From DAOQVR01 sp035341665 (GTDB taxonomy: Bacteria > Chloroflexota > Anaerolineae > JAAYZQ01): a DNA stretch of 64,000 nucleotides. The translations under genes were made by a program, and so were the position numbers. The notes below the pieces were generated by a model, which was not told where the DNA came from, made no database searches, and was given only the letters and a program-made list of their open reading frames with translations. Shown piece by piece: positions 35,301 to 42,788 of the stretch; positions within the stretch are counted from its first letter, which is position 1, and each line of letters opens with the position of its first letter. Location: assembly GCA_035341665.1 (NCBI GenBank), contig DAOQVR010000004.1, forward strand, positions 252,143-316,142, read 5' to 3'.

Positions 35301-36304
35301 AGAACGTGGGAGTGAGCCTGCGCAGCTTGGGCACGCTCTTCGACCAATTGGGCGACTACTCCCGGGCAGGAGACTACTACCGGCAGGCGCTGGACCTCTT
35401 CGGCGAGCTGGGCATCCCCTATTACCGGGGCCAAGCCTTGGCCTACCTGAGCCTGCTCTCGCATCACCTGGGCGACGATCGGGCGGCACGCGAAGAGAGT
35501 CTCGCCGGTTTGGCCGTTGCGCGCGAGATCGGCGACCGGCTCGGCCAGGGTTGGCTTCTGGACTCGCTGGGCCACGCTCTGGCAGGCCTGGGTGATCTGG
35601 ACGAGGCAGCCGGCGCCTACCGGCAGGCCCTCGCCCTTCGGCAGCAGCTGGATGAGGCGCACCTGGCTGCCGAGTCGCTGGCAGGGTTAGCGCGCGTGGC
35701 GCTGCTGCAGGCCGACCTTTCCGCAGCCGCAGAATGGGTTGAGGAAATCCTGCACATTGATAAGACCAGGGGGCTTGGCGGTGCCAACGAGCCGTTCCAG
35801 ATCTGGCTGACCTGTTACCGGGTGCTGGAGGCCGGCGGGGATACACGCGCGGACGAGGTCCTGGTCACAGCCCACGAACGTCTGCAGCAACAGGGGTCGA
35901 CCATCCACGACGAGGCCCTCAAACGATCCTTCCTGGAGAACGTCGCCGCGCACCGGGAGATCGTCGCTGCCTATTGCGCCCGGCAGTCCGCCCGGGCGGG
36001 CACCCCCCAGGCCGTGCGCCTGCCGCGAAACGGCAGCCCGTTGCGCCGTCCCTTGGGCGACGACGCCTATGTGGCCGTCGCCTGGACGCCGGACGCGCCG
36101 GAGGACGCTGGCCTGCCAAGCGCGGGCGACCGCCGCCGGCAGCGGCTGCTGCGCCTGCTGCGCCAGGCGGCCGAGCAGGGCGCCGCCCCCACCGTAGACG
36201 ACCTGGCCCAGGCACTGAAGGCCGGCGCGGCCACCGTCAAGCGCGACCTGGCCGCTCTGCGGCGCCAGGGGCATCAAGTCAGGACGCGGGGCAGCCCCAG
36301 GTGA
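32393..36304 (+). CDS. BTAD-AAA-TPR transcriptional regulator with C-terminal winged helix
   Basis: About 1303 aa from ATG 32393, preceded by ACAAGG 8 bases upstream; earlier in-frame ATGs have weaker sites. Residues 1-95 are an OmpR-like DNA-binding domain (LRVRLFGGLEVRWGD, then RQRLRQGLWQIRRAL). Residues about 100-250 are a BTAD domain (LYRGDFLAGYYDDWV, WREEAHREVMRL). An AAA ATPase follows, with Walker A GEAGVGKT (307-314) and LILLEDAHWMD. Residues about 740-1180 are TPR repeats (EAEAYFLQVLTLC, ALAGLGDLDEAAGAYRQAL). The last 60 residues resemble a second winged helix (VDDLAQALKAGAATVKRDLAALRRQG). Such proteins are STAND-type switches that sense a ligand through the TPR sensor. Divergent from the UvrA paralogue, a likely target. 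Having DNA-binding modules at both ends is unusual. Confidence 0.87.
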   Translation: MLRVRLFGGLEVRWGDVALPTISGTEARSLFAYLLTYRDRPHTRNLLAGTFWPELPDAAARQRLRQGLWQIRRALSPHPVLLAEGDTVQVNPALPIWLDVERFGELTGRAAGRRGDQPGAPTGRPAELEGLAEAVALYRGDFLAGYYDDWVIAEQERLREVLLGALERLVAGHKGRGDYQTALTHARRLASADPWREEAHREVMRLCHVLGRDAEALKQYEVCRRVLADGLGIEPLPETDGLAAEISERAGLQEPPWAPVAAHRGRAPLLDRPDRLPLVGREAELAELLSRVEAAAGAAGGLVLVYGEAGVGKTRLLRELERNARWRGMQVAWGRCADLSGSPAYGPLLEVLRTGLPLLGGATIEPLWRTELARLLPELASGTSAPPLDPEQERHRLLEAIARGFLALAHATPRLILLEDAHWMDADSLSAIRYLLPRLESVPELFVITARGEELTAAQASALAALERTRLPRRLELRRLNLAESGELVRLALGLERPAPRFAARLFAETEGNPFFLTETLRELVDVGLLSRDGRGEWSTPWDESTQDYAEMPLPDSVLQSIKSRLERLPAPQREALDLAAVIGRGVPFDLWHQSSDRTATELLSLGDELRARALLLSAGPGMAGGADYFFAHDLIRRVTYEQLAGPRRRLYHRRVAEALTLAAAGSRTSASPGTLAYHWTAAQVWDKAAACHQEAGDRARAVYANADAVAHYTQALEALARLPAPVDLRRSFDLRLAREQVFGLQGARQAQIEELAALAELAEALGDDQRRAGVALRRARLAELTSDFPPAIAAARLAVRLAQTAGDVTVETESLLEWGWALLLQGEHAASGAQFGQALDLARRAGLLRQEADALHGLGTVCLTTAHYADAEAYFLQVLTLCRQVDIRPREASTLANLGYIATARGDHAASKAYGQRALRIHQEIGDQRGAAIVLQNLSDELLAEGDFGAARSYLEQALAIQRAIQAQENVGVSLRSLGTLFDQLGDYSRAGDYYRQALDLFGELGIPYYRGQALAYLSLLSHHLGDDRAAREESLAGLAVAREIGDRLGQGWLLDSLGHALAGLGDLDEAAGAYRQALALRQQLDEAHLAAESLAGLARVALLQADLSAAAEWVEEILHIDKTRGLGGANEPFQIWLTCYRVLEAGGDTRADEVLVTAHERLQQQGSTIHDEALKRSFLENVAAHREIVAAYCARQSARAGTPQAVRLPRNGSPLRRPLGDDAYVAVAWTPDAPEDAGLPSAGDRRRQRLLRLLRQAAEQGAAPTVDDLAQALKAGAATVKRDLAALRRQGHQVRTRGSPR

Positions 36305-36363
36305 GCCCAAAAGGAGGCGCCCGCCGGCCGGCCTAGACGCTCTTCATACGCTGCTGCTCTATA

Positions 36364-36392
36364 CTGCCACCCAGAGATGGGTGGCAGTTCTT
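36364..36392 (+). terminator. Intrinsic terminator after the BTAD regulator
   Basis: CTGCCACCC (36364-36372) and GGGTGGCAG (36379-36387) form a perfect 9-bp stem with a 6-base loop, followed by TTCTT, 60 bases past the regulator stop. A TATACT (36360-36365) overlaps its left edge, so part of it could instead be the leader of the next small gene. Confidence 0.55.
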
Positions 36393-36407
36393 GTGAAGCG
36401 GGGAATC

Positions 36408-36614
36408 ATGAGCAACGGAGAAGCTGCACAGCGGGACTCGTTCGTGGTGCGCATCTGGCGGGAGGAAGGGCAGCCTGCCTGGCTGGGCTGGGTGCGGCAT
36501 ACCCGCAGCGGAGAAGAGGTCTGCGTCCGCAGCCTGGACGAGCTAGCCGCCTTCATCGGGCGCCGGGCCGGTCTGCCGCCTGAGCCCAAGGCAGCGGCCG
36601 GGCGCCTGAAGTGA
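36408..36614 (+). CDS. Small hypothetical protein (68 aa)
   Basis: A 68-aa protein from ATG 36408, or 77 aa from 36381; GCGGGG lies just before the shorter start. It has a compact fold-like sequence, DSFVVRIWREEGQPAWLGWV then HTRSGEEVCVRSLDELAAFI, which reads as two or three beta strands with tryptophans followed by a helix. I have the impression that short proteins with this RIWREEGQPxWxGWVxHTxSGE pattern recur in Chloroflexota, but cannot check. No membrane segment or signal. It lies alone between the large regulator and a secreted repeat protein. Function unknown. Confidence 0.65.
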   Translation: MSNGEAAQRDSFVVRIWREEGQPAWLGWVRHTRSGEEVCVRSLDELAAFIGRRAGLPPEPKAAAGRLK

Positions 36615-36690
36615 GCGGCCCTCCCGGGCAGGGAGCGCGGCCCGAGAGCTGGACACTCAGACATCAAGGGGAAGGAAAGGAGAAGCCAGG

Positions 36691-38373
36691 ATGAGACGCA
36701 GGATGTCAATTGCCTTGTTCGCAGGTCTGGCCATGCTGCTGGTCGCCGCGACGCTGCCGGCGGCACGCGCCCAGGAGGGGGGCGGCTCGCCGGCCGCGGA
36801 GGCGGGCATCACCGGAATGGCCGACACGATCAACTTCCAGGGCCGAGTGCTCGACGATACAGGCAACTCGATGCCCGCGGGCGACTACAACATGCGCTTC
36901 ACGCTGTGCACAGACTCGGTCTGCGCGAGCTCGGTCTGGGGACCGTACGAGTACACCGTCGCCGTCGACGGGCAGGGCCTCTTCAACGTGCTGCTCACGA
37001 ACCTGGGCTCGGTGAACCTGACCGGGGACCGGTGGATCAAGATCGAGGTGTGCAACGCGGCAGGTGTGTCCCCGTGTGAGCCGACCTCGACTTGGGACGC
37101 CCTGGGCCCGGTCCAGCCGCTGAGCAGCGTCGCCGTCGCGCTGGGCAACATCCGCAGGAACGTGCAGGACACCACCAGGGCCTCCACGTCCGACGGCTTT
37201 CTCCTCACGGCCTGGAACGAAGGGGAGGGCGGAGGACTGGTCGGAAGGAGCGACGGGGACGGTGTCGGGGTATTCGGCTCCAGCAGCGCCGGCACCGGGG
37301 TCGCCGGCTCCAGTTACGCCTCCGAGGGAATTGGGGTGCAGGGCATCGGCTACTATGCGGTGATGGGAGAGGGCACGTACATTGGCGTCCAAGGCAACGG
37401 TTCCGGTGTCTCCGGGATCGGCGTGGTGGGATCGGGCACCCTGTACGGGGTGCGGGGCTCAGGCACCGGAGACCAGGGGGTGGGGATCTACGGCTCCGGC
37501 AAGTTCGGGCTGGGTGGAAGCGGTACGTCGGTGGGAGTCTCCGGCAGCGGCCCCACAGGTGCGCTTGGCATCGGCTCAACCTACGGGGTGCACGGCCAGA
37601 GCGTCGACGGCAGGGGCGTGTACGGCACCAGCAACAGCGGCACCGCGGTCTACGGCCTTGGAGGCGCACGCGGGGTCGAGGGCTCTGGCACGACCTACGG
37701 CGTCCTCGGCAGCAGCACCGGTGGCATAGGGGTCTACGGGAGCGGCGGCCCCACCGGGTCCTATGGCTGGGGCTCCTCCTATGGCGTCCATGGGTACAGC
37801 ACCTCCGGAATCGGGGTCCTAGGAGGCAGTGCGAGCGGGCCCGGCGTCACCGCCTACAGCGGCAGCGGTGACGTTTTCCAAGGCTGGGGCGGCAGCAGCA
37901 CCTTCCCGGGCGGCACCAAGCTCTTCTATCTCAGCACCAACGGCTACGGATACGCACATGCCGGATGGACAAGTTTCAAGGAAGTGCGCTCGCCCGACGG
38001 GCAGGGCACCGAGTTCCGCACCGAGCACACCTTGAAAAGTCCCGAAGCGTGGAGCGAGGACTTTGGCACGGCCGCCCTGGTCGGCGGCGAGACCACTATC
38101 GAGATCGAGCCGCTCTTTGCCCAGACGGTGAGCCTCGAGGCCGGTTACCACATCTTCCTGACACCCCTGGGCGACTGCGCTGGGCTCTTCGTGGCCTCCA
38201 AGGGTTCTGAATCGTTCGTCGTGCGCGAGCTGGGCGGTGGCCGCTCCAACATCCAGTTCGACTACCGCATCGTCGCCCGGCCGCGCGGCCAGGAGTCGGG
38301 GCGGCTGGAAGTGATCCCGGCTGAGCAGCTCGCGCCGCCCGAAGCTGCCGCGGCCCCAGAGACTACGCCGTAA
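36691..38373 (+). CDS. Secreted Gly-rich GVxGSG repeat protein with conserved C-terminal domain
   Basis: A 560-aa protein; AAGGAGAAGCCAGG precedes the ATG. Residues 1-27 are a signal peptide (FAGLAMLLVAATLPAARAQ). Residues about 50-150 are a beta-sandwich-like domain (INFQGRVLDDTGNSMPAGDY). From about 185 to 400 come roughly fifteen short repeats of the kind GVxGSG/GVYGSS spaced 12-20 residues, suited to a beta-helix or tail-fibre-like fold. The final part (TTIEIEPLFAQTV, YHIFLTPLGDC, QFDYRIVARPRG) resembles a C-terminal block found after such repeats in other surface proteins, as I recall. The low-complexity repeats invite length variation. It is followed 11 bases later by another secreted protein, probably co-transcribed. 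Likely a surface or secreted fibre; function not shown. Confidence 0.75.
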   Translation: MRRRMSIALFAGLAMLLVAATLPAARAQEGGGSPAAEAGITGMADTINFQGRVLDDTGNSMPAGDYNMRFTLCTDSVCASSVWGPYEYTVAVDGQGLFNVLLTNLGSVNLTGDRWIKIEVCNAAGVSPCEPTSTWDALGPVQPLSSVAVALGNIRRNVQDTTRASTSDGFLLTAWNEGEGGGLVGRSDGDGVGVFGSSSAGTGVAGSSYASEGIGVQGIGYYAVMGEGTYIGVQGNGSGVSGIGVVGSGTLYGVRGSGTGDQGVGIYGSGKFGLGGSGTSVGVSGSGPTGALGIGSTYGVHGQSVDGRGVYGTSNSGTAVYGLGGARGVEGSGTTYGVLGSSTGGIGVYGSGGPTGSYGWGSSYGVHGYSTSGIGVLGGSASGPGVTAYSGSGDVFQGWGGSSTFPGGTKLFYLSTNGYGYAHAGWTSFKEVRSPDGQGTEFRTEHTLKSPEAWSEDFGTAALVGGETTIEIEPLFAQTVSLEAGYHIFLTPLGDCAGLFVASKGSESFVVRELGGGRSNIQFDYRIVARPRGQESGRLEVIPAEQLAPPEAAAAPETTP

Positions 38374-38384
38374 GGGAGGGCACC

Positions 38385-38999
38385 ATGATTAGCAGAGAGA
38401 GAGCCTCCCCCGCGCAGCGCGCCGTGACAAGGAGCAGAGGGCATGCCACGCTGCGGCTCGCGCTGGCCGTCGCCTGCGTGCTCGCGACGGGCAGCATCGT
38501 GCTCGCGCAGAGCGGGAGCAGCCATGACCTGCACTGGACTGTCTTTGGCTCTTCAGGGGGAAGCGCGAGCGGCGCCAACCACCGGATAGGCTACTCCCTG
38601 GGCCAGCCCTCGGCACTGGGCACGAGCACGGGTGATAGTCACGTGGTCCGCCTTGGCTTCTGGCAGTGGGCGTCCGAGCCGACGGCGGTCGAGCTTGCCC
38701 GCTTCGAGGCGTGGCCCGAGGGGCTCAGGACCGTTCATGTGCAGTGGGAGACGGCGCAAGAGCTGGACAACCTGGGCTTCAACCTCTACCGCTCCAACAC
38801 CCGCCTCGGGCCCAAGCTCAAGCTGAACCGCGAGATGATCCCAAGCAACGTGCCGCCCGGCTCGCCTTTTGGCGCGGTCTACGACTGGATCGACACCTTC
38901 CGCCTGCGCCCGGGACGCGCCTACTTCTACTGGCTGGAGGACGTGGACCTCTACGGCCGAACCACCTTGCACGGGCCGGTGCGGGCGAGGGTGCAGTAG
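38385..38999 (+). CDS. Secreted protein, likely partner of the repeat protein
   Basis: A 204-aa protein with AGGGAGGGCACC before the ATG. Residues 1-44 are a long signal region with the hydrophobic core LRLALAVACVLATGSIVLA. The mature part has DLHWTVFGSSGGSASGANHR and IGYSLGQPSALG, then a FN3-like beta-sandwich (TAVELARFEAWPEGLRTVHV, ELDNLGFNLYRS) ending DLYGRTTLHGPV. The ELDNLGFNLYRS motif is common in surface proteins of several phyla. The GYSLGQ stretch resembles serine-hydrolase lookalikes but no triad is seen. Start 11 bases after the repeat protein, same strand. Function unknown. Confidence 0.7.
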   Translation: MISRERASPAQRAVTRSRGHATLRLALAVACVLATGSIVLAQSGSSHDLHWTVFGSSGGSASGANHRIGYSLGQPSALGTSTGDSHVVRLGFWQWASEPTAVELARFEAWPEGLRTVHVQWETAQELDNLGFNLYRSNTRLGPKLKLNREMIPSNVPPGSPFGAVYDWIDTFRLRPGRAYFYWLEDVDLYGRTTLHGPVRARVQ

Positions 39000-39294
39000 C
39001 GGGCGGGCGCAGCGCATCGAGAAGGGGCGCGCCGCACCGGGCAAGGGTCGACACGAAATCCCCCAGGTGCGCCGCACCTAAGAGGTGCGGCGTACCTGCC
39101 CCGGCGCCGGACGATTGTCGGAGGTATGCCAGACCGCGGCTCTCAGGTACATCACGACCGCGCAAGTACCCAAGCTCCGCCGCGCACCGCGGCGCGCAGG
39201 CACCTCGCGGGGGCACCTGCGACCTACCCCACTGCCACACTGGCGATTCTCGAGTCAGCGGGGACCCGGGGCCTGGCCAAGGCCTGCCTTCCGC
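39000..39294. other. Convergent intergenic region with palindromes
   Basis: This 295-base gap separates a plus-strand and a minus-strand gene. It contains the strong hairpin listed separately and further GC-rich palindromic words such as GCCGCGCACCGCGGCGCGC. No coding frame is credible. Confidence 0.4.
39065..39097. terminator. Hairpin, possible bidirectional terminator
   Basis: AGGTGCGCCGCACCT (39065-39079) pairs with AGGTGCGGCGTACCT (39083-39097) over 15 positions with one G-T wobble and a 3-base loop. It lies 65 bases past the plus-strand stop. No T-run; it looks like a dispersed repeat unit that may double as a terminator. Confidence 0.45.
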
Positions 39295-41052
39295 TCACTC
39301 GCCCCACAGCGCGAGCGGCACGAAGAGCCGGCTGCGCACCTCGACTGCCCAGGTGTATGTGGAAGTCAGCTCGCCGTCCGCCATGGCCGGGTGCACCAGC
39401 GGCGTCTCATCCCGGACGACGAGAGTGATCTCTACTGCGCCCAGCTGGTCCGCCTCGGTTGAATAGGCAAAGGTCGCCTCGTTCTCACCCGGCACGGGCT
39501 CACCGTTCACCAGCCAGACAATGTCCGCGGGCGGCCCTCCCAGCGGCTGGAGGACAGCTGCGCCAAAGGTGGCCTCCGCAGGATGGTAGAGGACGACCGG
39601 GCCCACGGGGTAGACCGAGCCCGGCTCGATCAGGCTGATTCCCTCTTCGGGCACTCCCCAGCCCCCCTGGTACAGCTTCAGCACATAGGTCTGCGCGGGC
39701 ACCTGGCAGAAGGGTTTGCCCAGCTCACGCATGATGCAGCTCAGGCCGGAGCGATACATGCCCGTCGAGTGGTAGCGGGCCCCCTCGAACAGGCCGACGA
39801 AGCCGTTCCACTGGCTCTGCTCGGGGGTGGGGATGGGGGTCGTAGGCTCGATCCAGGGGTTCCACTTGATCTGCTCGCGCACCGTCACGTCGGTCACGTT
39901 GGGCTCGCACCCCGGGCCCGTTATGTCGCTGCAGGGTGGGTAGCCGGGGTAGGCGCTCTCGTACTCGTCGGCCAGGCCCGCGAATGAGTGGCCCAATTCG
40001 TGCTGGGCGATCTGCACCGCCAGCGGGTGCATGGCGACAACCGCGATGAGGCCGCCCGAGCCGCCGTATGTGGCGTCGTTCACAAGGACCAGGATCGAGT
40101 CCCAGTCTGGCACGGCCCCGGCTGCGGCAAGCACCTTCGCCTCATCGGCCACCAATAGGCGGTGGATCCAGTAGGCGCAGTAGCGCGCATCGAACGCCGT
40201 GTCGACCATCAGCCCCTCGAGCGGGTCCCCCTGCATGGCCGGGTCGCCGCAGCAGGAGGGATCCTCGTACCCGCAGGAGGGAGAGTAGGGCGGGTGGTCG
40301 GCGCCCGACTCGTCCGACGGGGTGAAAAGGGTGTGGACGTTGGCATAGTTGGCGTATTCCGCCAGCGGCGAGATGGAGAAAAACTGGCCTGCCACCTGCT
40401 GTGCATCGGCCTCGAAATCGCCCTCCTGCGCCGCCGTGTAGCCGTCGCCCATGATCAGCAGGTCGAAGCGGTTGGCCGGGTCCCCTTCTGGCGAGGACAG
40501 GGTGTAGGCGCCAAGATCCGTCCCAGGTGTGGTCGATGCCAGCAGGTCCAGGTCCAGCACGGCGGTGCGGCTTGGCGCGCCACCATCCCAGGGCGTAAGG
40601 AGGAGAGTCGCCTCGGACAGGGCCGGCACGCGCACGGCAAAGAAGGGCTCGTCGAGCGGGACCACTTGCCCGTCGATTGTGCCGCCCTCACGGTGAAACT
40701 CCCCTCGCAGCCAACGTGGGACGGTCACCAACGAGCGAAAAAGGATGCCGCCGCCCTGCGAGCGCACGGCAACCGAGATCGGCTGCCGGTCCCTGCCCAC
40801 CCCGGCGAGGGCGGCCATCAACTGCTCCTGGTCGAGTGATGCCAAGCCGGCCACGCTCACGCGGGAGTGGGAGAGAGACACGACCTCGCCGTTTGCCTGG
40901 AGGCGAAACACGATGTAGTGCGCCGCGAGACCTGCTTCGGGCGGAACCGTCGTCGCAGAGTCCACTGGGCCAGGCACAGAGAGCAGAGCAGCCAGCCCCA
41001 CCAGCAACACGACGCGCAACGCTTGGCCATTCCACGTGACAGACCGGCTCAT
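39295..41052 (-). CDS. Secreted M64-type zinc metallopeptidase (IgA-peptidase family)
   Basis: A 585-aa exported protein: signal peptide 1-33 (VVLLVGLAALLSVPGPVDSA). The N-terminal beta domain (to about 170) is followed by the peptidase: FDLLIMGDGYTAAQEGDFEA, then the Cys-rich CGYEDPSCC loop, and the zinc motif HELGH (His351, Glu352, His355) with AGLADEY downstream. This combination is typical of peptidase family M64, first described as IgA proteases but widespread in environmental bacteria. A C-terminal Ig-like domain follows, ending RSRLFVPLALWGE, a weaker match to the YLPL-type tail. It probably digests extracellular protein, fitting the D-aminoacylase and transporter genes next to it. Specificity unknown. 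Confidence 0.87.
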   Translation of the reverse strand: MSRSVTWNGQALRVVLLVGLAALLSVPGPVDSATTVPPEAGLAAHYIVFRLQANGEVVSLSHSRVSVAGLASLDQEQLMAALAGVGRDRQPISVAVRSQGGGILFRSLVTVPRWLRGEFHREGGTIDGQVVPLDEPFFAVRVPALSEATLLLTPWDGGAPSRTAVLDLDLLASTTPGTDLGAYTLSSPEGDPANRFDLLIMGDGYTAAQEGDFEADAQQVAGQFFSISPLAEYANYANVHTLFTPSDESGADHPPYSPSCGYEDPSCCGDPAMQGDPLEGLMVDTAFDARYCAYWIHRLLVADEAKVLAAAGAVPDWDSILVLVNDATYGGSGGLIAVVAMHPLAVQIAQHELGHSFAGLADEYESAYPGYPPCSDITGPGCEPNVTDVTVREQIKWNPWIEPTTPIPTPEQSQWNGFVGLFEGARYHSTGMYRSGLSCIMRELGKPFCQVPAQTYVLKLYQGGWGVPEEGISLIEPGSVYPVGPVVLYHPAEATFGAAVLQPLGGPPADIVWLVNGEPVPGENEATFAYSTEADQLGAVEITLVVRDETPLVHPAMADGELTSTYTWAVEVRSRLFVPLALWGE

Positions 41053-41147
41053 CGGACCCTCCTATGCGAGACGTCTCAATGCGTGCCCTCGCCGGTCTCC
41101 GCCCTAACCCGTCCTTCCCCAGGAGGCAGAGGGCGCAGACCGCACAT

Positions 41148-42776
41148 CTACCTCCGTAGCACCCGCCCACGGCGCGGGCCGGGAATCAACCGCCCCTCCT
41201 GCACCACGATTTGCCCCGCCAGCAGCACGGCGTGGATGCCCACCGGCGGAAGGTCGGGCTGCTCACGCGTCGTGCGGTCGGCAACCGACGCTGCATCGAA
41301 GAGCACCAGGTCGGCCGGACCACCCTCGGCAATCCGCCCGACCCCGGCAAGTCCCATCCTCTCGGCCGGGTACGAAGTCATCCGCCGCACCGCTTCCTCA
41401 AGCGGAAAGAGCCCCAGGTCGCGGCTGTAGCGCCCCAGGATGCGCGGGAACGTGCCGTACGAGGCTGGGTTGGCCTTGCCTCGCCGGGTCAGGATCGTGT
41501 CCGTCATGAAGGAGCAGAGCGGGTGCGAGAGGGCAGCCCGCAGCGGCGCCTCGTTCGTTTCGTCGCCCGAGTAGGTGTAGAGCAGAATGCGCGCCTTGCC
41601 TCCACTGGCGCGCGCCACATGCATGTAGGCATCGAAAGGAGTCTTTTTCAGCCGGCGCGCGATCTCGGCAAAATCGAGGCCCTCCAGCTCCGCCAGCTCC
41701 GGCCTTCCAACGTGCAGCAGCACTAAGTCACCGTACCCGATGCCCAGGGCCAGCCGCAGAAGGTCGATTTCGCGTTTGAGCCGCTTGAGCGCCTGTGAAT
41801 CGTCCACCAGCCGGTGAAAGTCCGCCAGGAACCAGGCCGGAAAGATCACGTTGATGGTCGTGTTGCCACAGGTGTAGGGGAATGCGTCGAAAGCGACGTC
41901 CAGCCCAGACGCCGCCGCTCGCTCTATGTCGCGCAGGACGCTGCGATGGGTGCGCCAGGTGCGCCGCCCGACAAAAATCTGGTGGGACAGCTGTGTCCGG
42001 ACAGCGGCCTGCCGTCCTAGGTCCAGCAGCTCGCGCACCGAGCGAATGTTGTGCGCCGTGCCGCCGATCATCGGCGTGTAGAGCGCCGAGACCCAGGAGT
42101 AGGCGCGGCCATGGACGGTGAAGACCGCCCCCGTCTCGGCGACGACGCGCAGCATCGCCAGCAGCTCTTCGTTGGAGGCAAAGATGCAGGGGGCATAGGC
42201 CAACCCTGTGGAGAAGCCGAGCGCTCCCACCTCCAGCGCACGGCGGGTGCCGTCGCGCATCGCTTGCCGCTGGGCAGCATCCGCGGCCGTAGTCGAGGCG
42301 CCCATGGCGGCGTAGCGTAGTGCGCCGTGTCCCACCAGAAATCCGCAATTCAGCAGCATTCCACGGCGCTCCATCTCGCCCAGGAACTCGCCGAAGGAGC
42401 GCCACTGGTACTCGAACGCGCGCTCGCGGCACATCTCGGAGTAGCCATCCTCCAGCGGGATGGAAGCCTCGGTGACCGGCGCTGGCGAAAAACCGCAGTT
42501 GCCGCCGACGATGGTGGTCACACCCTGCAGCAGGAGAGGCGCAAGGATGTCGTCGTGATCCTCCAGCGGCAGGATCCAGTCTGCATGCGAGTGGATGTCG
42601 AGAAAGCCGGGTGCCACGATGAGGCCCGCGGCATCGACCGAATGCCGGCCCTGGAGGGGCTCGCCTTCGGAGACGGCGGCGATGCGCCCATCCCGCACCC
42701 CCAGGTCTGCGCGAAAGCGCGGCCGGCCTGTGCCGTCGATCACGGTGCCGTTGCGGATGATCAGGTCCAGGTCCAT
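41148..42776 (-). CDS. N-acyl-D-amino-acid deacylase (D-aminoacylase) family amidohydrolase
   Basis: A 542-aa amidohydrolase. It begins MDLDLIIRNGTVIDGTGRPR and has the metal motif DIHSHADW (His62, His64), GNCGFS with the zinc-ligand Cys94, a conserved His in VHGRAYS and another in LSHQIFVG, and the late YTYSGDETNEAP block. These features match D-aminoacylases, which remove the acyl group from N-acyl-D-amino acids. The family is broad, and dihydropyrimidinase-like substrates are possible. It starts 12 bases after the YfcC-type transporter, so uptake and deacylation of an N-acylated amino acid or peptide is a sensible reading. The ribosome site is GGAGGAG. Cytoplasmic. Confidence 0.88.
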   Translation of the reverse strand: MDLDLIIRNGTVIDGTGRPRFRADLGVRDGRIAAVSEGEPLQGRHSVDAAGLIVAPGFLDIHSHADWILPLEDHDDILAPLLLQGVTTIVGGNCGFSPAPVTEASIPLEDGYSEMCRERAFEYQWRSFGEFLGEMERRGMLLNCGFLVGHGALRYAAMGASTTAADAAQRQAMRDGTRRALEVGALGFSTGLAYAPCIFASNEELLAMLRVVAETGAVFTVHGRAYSWVSALYTPMIGGTAHNIRSVRELLDLGRQAAVRTQLSHQIFVGRRTWRTHRSVLRDIERAAASGLDVAFDAFPYTCGNTTINVIFPAWFLADFHRLVDDSQALKRLKREIDLLRLALGIGYGDLVLLHVGRPELAELEGLDFAEIARRLKKTPFDAYMHVARASGGKARILLYTYSGDETNEAPLRAALSHPLCSFMTDTILTRRGKANPASYGTFPRILGRYSRDLGLFPLEEAVRRMTSYPAERMGLAGVGRIAEGGPADLVLFDAASVADRTTREQPDLPPVGIHAVLLAGQIVVQEGRLIPGPRRGRVLRR

Positions 42777-42788
42777 CCGACTCCTCCT

